Assembly: GCA_900541205.1 (NCBI GenBank)
Contig: UQIV01000001.1
Location: 180,626 to 244,625 of the forward strand
From: an uncultured Collinsella sp.
GTDB taxonomy: Bacteria; Actinomycetota; Coriobacteriia; Coriobacteriales; Coriobacteriaceae
Length of the DNA stretch: 64,000 nt
Direction of reading: 5' to 3'
This document shows positions 33,358-39,815 of the stretch, piece after piece (the stretch's first letter is position 1; each line of letters starts with the position of its first letter). Below the pieces are notes generated by a model. The model saw nothing but the letters and a program-made list of their open reading frames with translations, was not told where the DNA came from and did not search any database. A program made the position numbers and the translations under genes.

Positions 33358-35321
33358 GTGAGATTCAAGCGCTGGTGGAGTGTCCCGTTATCGTAGGTAC
33401 GGCAGGACATGTTGACCACGGTAAGTCGGCGCTCATCGAGGCGCTGACGGGCAAAAACCCCGACCGCCTGGAAGTTGAGCGTCGTCGCGGCATGACAGTT
33501 GAGCTTGGCTTTGGCGAGCTGGCGCTGCCGAGTGGCAAGATCGTTGGCCTGGTCGACGTGCCAGGCCATGCACACTACCTGAGCGCTATGGTGCAGGGTG
33601 CCACGGGTATCGACGTGGCCGTGCTGGTGGTTTCGGCCGTCGAGGGCGTGATGCCGCAGACCCGCGAGCATGTGCATGTGCTGGAGCTGCTGGGCGTCAC
33701 ACACATGGTGGTCGCGCTGACGATGTGCGACCTGGCCGATAGCGAGATGACCGAGCTTGCCGAGCTCGACGTCGATGACTTTTTGTCGGGTACCGTGTTT
33801 GCGGACGCGCCGATCGTGCCTGTGTCGTCCAAGACCGGCGCGGGAATCGATGACCTGCTGGCTGCGCTCGACGAGCAGGTTGCCGCTTGCTGGGATTCCT
33901 GTCGCGACCGTGCCGAGCGGAGCGATGCCGCGCCTCGCCTGCCGATTGACCGCTGCTTTACGATTAAGGGCGTCGGCACCGTCGTGACGGGAACGCTGCA
34001 CGATGCGCCGGTTGCGGTGGGCGACGAGCTGATGGCTTTGTCGTCGCGTACGGTCTGTCGTGTGCGCGGGATTCAGGTGCATGGCGATACGCCGCAGGCG
34101 TTGCCCGGTCAGCGTGTGGCGCTCAACCTGGTTGGCGACGGTGTCGCGGCGCTTGACCGTGGCGAGATGCTGGGCGTGGCGGGCCGCTTTGGTCAGACGT
34201 TGCGCTTTATGATGACATTGACCTACCTGGGTCGCGAGGGTGCCAAGCCGCGCGTGCTGGAGTCGGGCGCGCGCGTGCATGTGATGGCCGGCACGGCCGA
34301 GGTTGTCGGCCGCATCATGCTTATGGAGGGCGAGGTGCCTGTGGCGGTGGGCGAGACGCGTACCGTTCAGGTGCGTCTTGAGGACCCGCTGCCGCTGCGC
34401 GCCGGCGACCATGCCGTGGTGCTGTCGTATTCGCCGGTCATGCTTATTGGCGGTGGACGCGTGCTGCTGTCGCGTTGCCGTCGTTCACGCGAGTTCTCTG
34501 CGGGGGAGCGCGCGCTGTATATGGCGCTCGAGGCTGGGGATGTTACCGGCGCGGTGGATTCGTGGCTGGCGCTGCAGGCACTGCCGGTGGCGGCTGCCGA
34601 TGTTGCTGTGGCGCTGGATATGGCTGTCGGCGATGTCGAGGCTGCGTTGCGTGCGCTGGCGGACCAGGGCACGGTGTGTGAGCTTACCGCGGGCGACGTG
34701 GCGCTGTACTCGAGTACCGCCGTGCTCGACGCTGCGATGGACGCGCTCACGACGACCCTGTCGGCCATGCACGCGGAGGCTCCCAAGGAGACGGGCTTTA
34801 CGCCCGGTGCCGTCGCCCATGCTGCGTGGCCTGTCGCCGACGATGTCATTGCCGCGGCCTTGATTGCCGAGGGCTGCTCGCGCGGCGTGTGTGCCTCCGA
34901 GGGCGCCGAGGTGTTCGACCCGCACTCCGCTGCCGCTGCGGCACGTGTGGTGCGCGAGGCCTGCGAACGTATCGTTGCCTTGCTGGACGAAGCCGGCCTC
35001 GATGCACCGACGTTGCCCGAGGTGGGCGAGCAGTTGCAGCTCGATCGCGACACCATGACGCGCGCCCTGCGCGAGCTTTCGCTCAACCGCTCGATCGTCA
35101 AGGTCGAGCGTGATGTGGCTCTGTCCGTCGCTGCCGAGTCCCATGCACGCGAGCTCGTCGCCGCGGCCATTGCCGACGCCGGCGGCGCCGCCACCACGAG
35201 CGCCCTGCGCGAGGCCCTGGGCGTGTCGCGCAAACGTGCCATCAGTATCTTGGAGCACCTGGATGCCGTGCGCTTTACGGTGCTCGACAAGGAAGCCGGC
35301 GGCCTGCGCTCCCTGCGCTAG
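33354..35321 (+). CDS. selB: Selenocysteine-specific elongation factor SelB
   Basis: A 655-residue EF-Tu-like GTPase with a C-terminal winged-helix region that binds the SECIS hairpin. G1 is GHVDHGKS (residues 18-25), followed by RRRGMTVELGFG (switch I) and DVPGH (68-72). The guanine-specificity motif reads TMCD (123-126) where most SelB proteins have TKxD, an odd substitution. The C-terminal half (from about 380) holds repeated helical winged-helix units, ending LREALGVSRKRAISILEHLDAVRFT. ATG 33354 overlaps the selA stop. tRNA-Sec lies about 440 bases downstream. Confidence 0.96.
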   Translation: MSEIQALVECPVIVGTAGHVDHGKSALIEALTGKNPDRLEVERRRGMTVELGFGELALPSGKIVGLVDVPGHAHYLSAMVQGATGIDVAVLVVSAVEGVMPQTREHVHVLELLGVTHMVVALTMCDLADSEMTELAELDVDDFLSGTVFADAPIVPVSSKTGAGIDDLLAALDEQVAACWDSCRDRAERSDAAPRLPIDRCFTIKGVGTVVTGTLHDAPVAVGDELMALSSRTVCRVRGIQVHGDTPQALPGQRVALNLVGDGVAALDRGEMLGVAGRFGQTLRFMMTLTYLGREGAKPRVLESGARVHVMAGTAEVVGRIMLMEGEVPVAVGETRTVQVRLEDPLPLRAGDHAVVLSYSPVMLIGGGRVLLSRCRRSREFSAGERALYMALEAGDVTGAVDSWLALQALPVAAADVAVALDMAVGDVEAALRALADQGTVCELTAGDVALYSSTAVLDAAMDALTTTLSAMHAEAPKETGFTPGAVAHAAWPVADDVIAAALIAEGCSRGVCASEGAEVFDPHSAAAAARVVREACERIVALLDEAGLDAPTLPEVGEQLQLDRDTMTRALRELSLNRSIVKVERDVALSVAAESHARELVAAAIADAGGAATTSALREALGVSRKRAISILEHLDAVRFTVLDKEAGGLRSLR

Positions 35322-35332
35322 CACCACCCCAT

Positions 35333-35402
35333 AACTTGCGGTGAAATAGTTCCTGTTTTCCGGTTTAGATACCTCTTCCAGGAACTATTCCACCGCAACT
35401 TT
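35333..35402. repeat. Palindromic intergenic element, family A copy 3 (divergent arms)
   Basis: Arms 35334-35356 and 35378-35400 pair with two mismatches. The outer part keeps GCGGTGAAATA, but the inner part is GTTCCTG with CAGGAAC instead of CGGACTG with CAGTCCG: both arms changed together, so pairing was kept. It lies 11 bases after selB. Confidence 0.85.
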
Positions 35403-35453
35403 GAGGGTGGCCAGCCGAAGCTGGTCACCTTGAGCCTTGAATCGGGCCGATCG

Positions 35454-35611
35454 CCACGAAAAGGGCCTATTTACTACGTTTAGTCGACTACCCTCAACCA
35501 TTCCGAAATTCGCGAAATTAAAACCGCAGGTAGACGGTTTGCCGATTTTCTAAAAACGCGGGTATGCTCGACCCATGCCGGTCAAACGTAGTAGATAGCC
35601 CGTTTTCGTGG
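35454..35611. repeat. 158-base inverted-repeat element, family B copy 1
   Basis: It begins CCACGAAAAGGGCCTAT and ends with the near-complement ATAGCCCGTTTTCGTGG; the terminal arms share TACTACGTTT/AAACGTAGTA and complementarity continues inward, leaving a conserved core GAAATTAAAACCGCAGGTAG. A second copy of identical length lies at 51130-51287. No coding frame is apparent. REPIN- or MITE-like. Confidence 0.85.
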
Positions 35612-35620
35612 TACGACACC

Positions 35621-35734
35621 GGGGTAGTCTTTTTGGGACGGGGCTTTTTTAGCTACCCTATGTCAAATATGTCTTAAGCTTTGAGGGCTCCGGATGGGGC
35701 AGCTAAAAAAGCCCCGTCCCAAAAAGACTACCCT
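35621..35734. repeat. Long inverted repeat, family C pair, upstream of selC
   Basis: 33 bases at 35622-35654 (GGGTAGTCTTTTTGGGACGG, then GGCTTTTTTAGCT) are perfectly complementary to 35701-35733, with a 46-base loop. The GGGACGGGGC-T6 core recurs at 51083 and, inverted, at 52641. It ends 29 bases before tRNA-Sec and could block transcription between selB and selC or contain a promoter in its loop. Confidence 0.88.
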
Positions 35735-35762
35735 GCTAGTTTGGTAAAATACCTCCGCACTC

Positions 35763-35859
35763 GGGAACGGATGGGCTCCGGTGGGCTCCGCGGTCCTCAA
35801 AACCGTTGCGAGGCGTGCAAAACGTCTTGGATGTGTTCGATTCACATACGTTCCCGCCA
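35763..35859 (+). tRNA. selC: tRNA-Sec (anticodon TCA)
   Basis: 97 bases with encoded CCA. The long acceptor stem GGGAACGG pairs with ACGTTCCC (seven pairs, last one G-A). The extended D arm is GGGCTCC-GGT-GGGCTCC. The anticodon stem GCGGT/ACCGT closes the loop CCTCAAA, reading TCA. The long variable arm GAGGCGT/ACGTCTT makes seven pairs. The T arm is ATGTG-TTCGATT-CACAT. The 8+5 architecture, long D stem, large variable arm and UCA anticodon define selC. Position 33 appears to be C rather than the near-universal U. It follows selA-selB, completing the machinery. Confidence 0.92.
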
Positions 35860-36014
35860 TACGCTACCAGCGCTTTTGTGCTCGCGGTCTTGCTGCGTGC
35901 CGCAAAGGCGCTGTTTTGTTTTTGCACAGGTTTGCCGTACCGCCCGCTTTATCGGCGACGGTATTTGGCTTCGCGTGCCGGGTTTTGAGCATGCCGATGG
36001 GGGTGGTTTGCCGT

Positions 36015-36647
36015 ATGACTACCGTAAGACGGGCCGATCTTTCTTGCGTCGTCCAAGCGGGCGGGATGTCCTCGCGCATGGGCTGCGATAAGGCTCGCAT
36101 GGCGTTTTGCGGCGAGCCGCTCATCGAGCGTGTGCTGGGTCGGCTGGCGCCAGTTGCCGGCGAGTTAGTTGTGACGACTTCGCGTCCCAGCGAGCTTGTC
36201 TACCTTGAGGAGCGCGCGTTTGGCGGCCTGGTGCCGCGAATAGTGTCGGACCTTGAGGGGCCGGCGGGCGCCATGCGCGGCATCGCGAGTTCGCTGACTG
36301 CGGCCCGGCTGCCTCTCGTTGCTATCGTCGCCTGTGATATGCCGTTTGTCTCTTCGGAGCTTATCGGTGCCCTTGCTGGCTGTGTCGAGGCCGAGGCGCT
36401 CGACGTGTGCGTGCCGCGCGAGGAGCGGGGGATTGAGCCGCTTTGCGCCGTCTGGCGCCGTGACGCGTGTGCGCCGGTTGCCCAAGAGCTGCTCGCCGGT
36501 GACCGTCAGCGAATCCGCTGCCTGATCGACCGGGTGAACGCCGGGTATTTGGACGAGCCTCAGATTGTCGCGGTCGCCTGCTCGACGCTCTGCTTCGAGA
36601 ACGTCAATACGCCCGAGGAGTTTGCGGCCGCCGAGTTACTTGCCTAG
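36015..36647 (+). CDS. mobA: Molybdenum cofactor guanylyltransferase MobA
   Basis: A protein of about 210 residues. The nucleotide-binding N-terminus DLSCVVQAGGMSSRMGCDKARM matches the MobA AGG-x-S-x-RMG-x-DK motif, and IVACDMPFVSSELIGAL and NVNTPEEF are also typical. It attaches GMP to molybdopterin, giving the bis-MGD cofactor needed by FdhF and the 29730 oxidoreductase. Starts at ATG 35991, 35997 and 36015 are possible; I chose 36015 after GGGGGTGG because the domain starts right there. It lies between selC and a DUF3343 gene. Confidence 0.88.
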   Translation: MTTVRRADLSCVVQAGGMSSRMGCDKARMAFCGEPLIERVLGRLAPVAGELVVTTSRPSELVYLEERAFGGLVPRIVSDLEGPAGAMRGIASSLTAARLPLVAIVACDMPFVSSELIGALAGCVEAEALDVCVPREERGIEPLCAVWRRDACAPVAQELLAGDRQRIRCLIDRVNAGYLDEPQIVAVACSTLCFENVNTPEEFAAAELLA

Positions 36648-36662
36648 ACGATTGGAGTCGCC

Positions 36663-37058
36663 ATGTCTCACGATATTTGTCCCGACACGGGAGAACCTTG
36701 CACTTGCGACGGGTCCGAACCCTGTGCCTGCGGTTGCGGTGGCTGCGGACATACTGCGGAAGAGGAAGCGGCCGCCGCGGCGTATCGTGAGGCACACCGC
36801 GAAGGCCCGTCCGGTGATGCCCTCGACCATGAACGCAAGATCATCGTTTCGTTCGATAGCACCTTCGATGTGATGGAATGCGAGCAGCTGTGCCTTGCCG
36901 CCGGTGTGCCCGGGCGCATCATGCCGCTGCCCGGCTCCATCACCGCCGGCTGCGGGCTGTGCTGGGCCATGCCGTTCTCGGGCGATGCCCTCGCCGCCTT
37001 CCGCGCCGCCACCGAGGGCCGCGTAACCCCCGCCGACTACCACCAGCTCGTCCTCTAG
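36663..37058 (+). CDS. DUF3343 protein with a cysteine-rich N-terminal extension
   Basis: A 131-residue protein. Residues 55-131 (IIVSFDSTFDVMECEQLCLAAGVPGRIMPLPGSITAGCGLCWAMP) are a DUF3343 putative Se/S-carrier domain, paralogous to the gene at 8449. The first 30 residues hold seven cysteines (6, 13, 15, 21, 23, 25, 28) in GEPCTCDGSEPCACGCGGCGH, a probable metal- or chalcogen-binding patch not seen in the shorter paralogue. It follows mobA by 15 bases, so co-transcription is likely. Possible role: selenium delivery to a molybdenum hydroxylase. Confidence 0.78.
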   Translation: MSHDICPDTGEPCTCDGSEPCACGCGGCGHTAEEEAAAAAYREAHREGPSGDALDHERKIIVSFDSTFDVMECEQLCLAAGVPGRIMPLPGSITAGCGLCWAMPFSGDALAAFRAATEGRVTPADYHQLVL

Positions 37059-37064
37059 CCACTA

Positions 37065-37103
37065 AAACCACCACAAAGGTGCCTGTCCCCAATGTGGTGG
37101 TTT
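37065..37103. repeat. Palindrome after the DUF3343 gene
   Basis: AAACCACCACA (37065-37075) pairs perfectly with TGTGGTGGTTT (37093-37103), loop AAGGTGCCTGTCCCCAA. Seven bases after the stop. It may serve as a terminator without a long T-run. Confidence 0.6.
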
Positions 37104-37315
37104 GGAACACGTGGACGAAACAGGTTTGAAACACGGGTTTTGCACGTCAGGCACTCAAAAACGCTTCTACCTGCATCGTAATCAAAACGAAACATCCGCT
37201 CGTCGGCTTATGCGAAACTTTGCTGCAACAGTGCGATATTATCCATACTCGATAAAGCTCGCGGCGCATGGGGCGCCGCGAACGACACCTTTCTTTTCCA
37301 TCAATTGGAGGAAGC

Positions 37316-38671
37316 ATGAGCTACACGCAGAAAGTTCTCGACGAGCTCAAGGCCCGCTATCCCGAGCAGCCTGAGTTCATCCAGGCCGCGACCGAGATCC
37401 TCGGCACCATCCAGCCGGCGCTCGACGCCCATCCCGAGTACGAGGAGGCCGCCCTGCTTGAGCGCCTCGTCGAGCCCGAGCGCATCGTCATGTTCCGTGT
37501 CCCCTGGGTCGACGACCAGGGCAAGGTCCGGGTCAACCGCGGTTACCGCGTCGAGTTCAACTCTGCCATTGGACCCTACAAGGGCGGCCTGCGCTTTAAC
37601 CCGACGGTCACCCTGGGCATGCTCAAGTTCCTGGGCCTGGAGCAGATCCTCAAGAACAGCCTGACCACCCTTCCCATGGGCGGCGGCAAGGGCGGTTCCG
37701 ACTTTGACCCCAAGGGCAAGTCCAACAACGAGATTATGCACTTCTGCCAGTCCTTCATGACCGAGCTCTATCGCCACATTGGCCCCAACACCGACGTTCC
37801 CGCCGGCGACCTGGGCGTTGGCGGCCGCGAGGTTGCCTACCTGTTCGGTCAGTACAAGCGCCTGACCAACGAGTGGACCGGCGTCCTTACCGGCAAGGGC
37901 CTTTCCTTTGGCGGCTCGCTCGCCCGTACCGAGGCCACCGGTTACGGTCTGGTCTACTTTGTGGACGAGTACCTCAAGAGCCGCGGCGACTCCTTCGAGG
38001 GCAAGAACGTCGTCGTTCACGGCTCCGGTAACGTCGCCATCTACGCTGTCCAGAAGGTCTCCCAGCTCGGCGGCAAAGTGCTCGCCTGCTCCGACACCCA
38101 CGGCTGGGTCGAGGATCCCGACGGCATCGACTACACCGTGCTCGAGCATGTCTACAACAAGAAGCGCTCCGGCCACGACAAGGGCGTTACGCTCGCTATG
38201 TACGTTGACGAGAAGCCCAACGCCGTGTGGCACGAGGGCGACGGCCGTGGCGTTTGGCAGCTGCCCTGCGACATCGCGCTGCCCTGCGCTCGCGAGAACA
38301 CGCTGCTGCTCGAGGACGCCCAGGCGCTCGTCGCCAACGGCTGCAAGGTGGTCGGCGAGGGCGCGAACATGCCTACGACCATCGAGGCCACGACCTACTT
38401 CCAGGAGAACGGCGTTGCCTTTATGCCCGGTAAGGCTGCCAACGCCGGCGGCGTACTCGTGTCCGGCCTGGAGATGAGCCAGAACGCCGAGCACCTGTCC
38501 TGGACCTTCGAGGAGGTCGACGGCAAGCTCGAGCAGCTCATGCGCGGCATGTTCCATAACGTGGACGACACCGCCAAGGAGTATGGCCAGGAGGGCAACT
38601 TCGTCATGGGTGCTAACATCGCCGGCTTCCTGAAGGTTGCCGACGCCATGCTCGCCCAGGGCGTCTGCTAA
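37316..38671 (+). CDS. gdhA: NADP-type glutamate dehydrogenase
   Basis: A 451-residue hexameric-type enzyme that interconverts 2-oxoglutarate plus ammonia and glutamate. GPYKGGLRFNPTVTLGMLKFLGLEQILKNSLTTLPMGGGKGGSDFDPKGKS contains the substrate lysines, DVPAGDLGVGGREVAYLFGQYKR and VVVHGSGNVAIYAVQKVSQLG (Rossmann fold) follow. ATG 37316 comes after TTGGAGGAAGC. It has its own terminator and a 257-base upstream region, so it is probably transcribed alone. Confidence 0.97.
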   Translation: MSYTQKVLDELKARYPEQPEFIQAATEILGTIQPALDAHPEYEEAALLERLVEPERIVMFRVPWVDDQGKVRVNRGYRVEFNSAIGPYKGGLRFNPTVTLGMLKFLGLEQILKNSLTTLPMGGGKGGSDFDPKGKSNNEIMHFCQSFMTELYRHIGPNTDVPAGDLGVGGREVAYLFGQYKRLTNEWTGVLTGKGLSFGGSLARTEATGYGLVYFVDEYLKSRGDSFEGKNVVVHGSGNVAIYAVQKVSQLGGKVLACSDTHGWVEDPDGIDYTVLEHVYNKKRSGHDKGVTLAMYVDEKPNAVWHEGDGRGVWQLPCDIALPCARENTLLLEDAQALVANGCKVVGEGANMPTTIEATTYFQENGVAFMPGKAANAGGVLVSGLEMSQNAEHLSWTFEEVDGKLEQLMRGMFHNVDDTAKEYGQEGNFVMGANIAGFLKVADAMLAQGVC

Positions 38672-38696
38672 TTCTTCGCTCGACATAGCATCGCAG

Positions 38697-38730
38697 AAGG
38701 CTCCCAGCTATCCGGCTGGGAGCCTTTTCT
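38697..38730 (+). terminator. Terminator of gdhA
   Basis: AAGGCTCCCAGC (38697-38708) pairs perfectly with GCTGGGAGCCTT (38715-38726), followed by TTCT. Confidence 0.92.
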
Positions 38731-38746
38731 ATTCCGGAGGACTCCT

Positions 38747-38821
38747 CATAACTTGCGGTGATATACGGACTGTTTTGCGTTCCAGAACGGCTAATCAGTC
38801 CGTATATCACCGCAAGTTATG
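38747..38821. repeat. Palindromic intergenic element, family A copy 4
   Basis: A perfect 26-base-pair stem: 38747-38772 with 38796-38821. Relative to copy 1 it has AACTTGC/GCAAGTT in place of AAGTTGC/GCAACTT and TGATATA/TATATCA in place of TGAAATA/TATTTCA, so at least two positions changed in both arms together. It follows the gdhA terminator. Confidence 0.93.
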
Positions 38822-38900
38822 GATGGGTGGGAGGATTTTGTCCTAAAACGGTGTGCGGCCCCTCGTTTGGTACACTAAAAGGTACTGGACAAGTGAAGAG

Positions 38901-39815
38901 ATGGGGGAGAACGTGCTCAAGTTCGGTACCTACGTCCGCGTTGGAAATGCGGCCGAAGCCTATGAGCTCTTGCAGAAGAACCGCAACAACAAGATTGTGG
39001 GCGGCGGCATCTGGATGCGCCTGGGTTCGCGTCGTGTGGCGACGGCGATTGACCTTTCGGCCTGCGGACTCGATCAGATCGAGGAGACCGAGACCGAGTT
39101 TCGCATCGGTGCCATGTGCACCCTGCGCCAGCTCGAGCGTCATGCCGGGCTCAACGTGCTTGTCAACAATGTCTTTGAGTTCGCCGTCCACGACATCGTG
39201 GGCGTGCAGCTGCGCAATACCGCCACGGTGGGCGGCAGCATCTACGGCCGCTTTGGCTTCTCGGACGTTCTCTCCGCCTTCCTCGCGCTCGATTCCTATG
39301 TTGAGCTGACGGGCGCCGGCCGCGTGCCGCTCGCGGAGTTCGTGGACATGGGCTACGTGCGTGACGTGATCGAGCACGTCGTGGTCGTCAAGCACGATTA
39401 CCGTGCGAGCTACGAGGCCGTGCGCAAGGCCGCGACCGACTTCCCCTCGCTGAACGTCACCGCCGCCTGGTGGGACAACAACTGGCACGTCACCGTGGGT
39501 GCCCGCCCGCTGCGCGCGACCTTGCTGCAGGGCGAGGCGTGTGGCCTCACCGGCGAGCAGCCTTCCGAGGATGAGTTGCGCGCCCTGGCCGCATCCGTGC
39601 GCGCGCTGAGCTACGGCACCAACCTGTGGGGCTCGGCCGACTACCGCCGCCGCATCTCGGCCCCGCTTGCCGTCCAGGCCGTGCGTCGCGCCGCCGGCAT
39701 CGAGCTTTCGGCCGCGCTTGCCCGCGAGCTCGAGGGCGTGCAGATTCCTAAGTTTGCCACGGACGAGTATTCCTGCCGCCGCGTGCCCGGCGTCGATTCT
39801 AGCGAGGTGCGCTAA
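38901..39815 (+). CDS. FAD-binding subunit of a xanthine dehydrogenase-family hydroxylase
   Basis: A protein of about 304 residues. LKFGTYVRVGNAAEAYELLQKNRNNKIVGGGIWMRLG and QLRNTATVGGSIYGRFGFSDVLSAFLALDS are the two FAD-binding motifs of the CoxM/XdhB family. It takes electrons from the 2Fe-2S domains of the partner protein. Start uncertain: ATG 38901 has a weak site, and GTG 38913 directly after GGGGGAG would give an N-terminus MLKF like many relatives. The stop overlaps the next start (TAATG), so the pair is coupled. Confidence 0.88.
   Translation: MGENVLKFGTYVRVGNAAEAYELLQKNRNNKIVGGGIWMRLGSRRVATAIDLSACGLDQIEETETEFRIGAMCTLRQLERHAGLNVLVNNVFEFAVHDIVGVQLRNTATVGGSIYGRFGFSDVLSAFLALDSYVELTGAGRVPLAEFVDMGYVRDVIEHVVVVKHDYRASYEAVRKAATDFPSLNVTAAWWDNNWHVTVGARPLRATLLQGEACGLTGEQPSEDELRALAASVRALSYGTNLWGSADYRRRISAPLAVQAVRRAAGIELSAALARELEGVQIPKFATDEYSCRRVPGVDSSEVR

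Noticed and set aside
35781..36014. N-terminal extension of MobA starting inside tRNA-Sec
   Set aside because: The frame is open by chance through selC; the MobA domain begins at 36015 with its own ribosome site.
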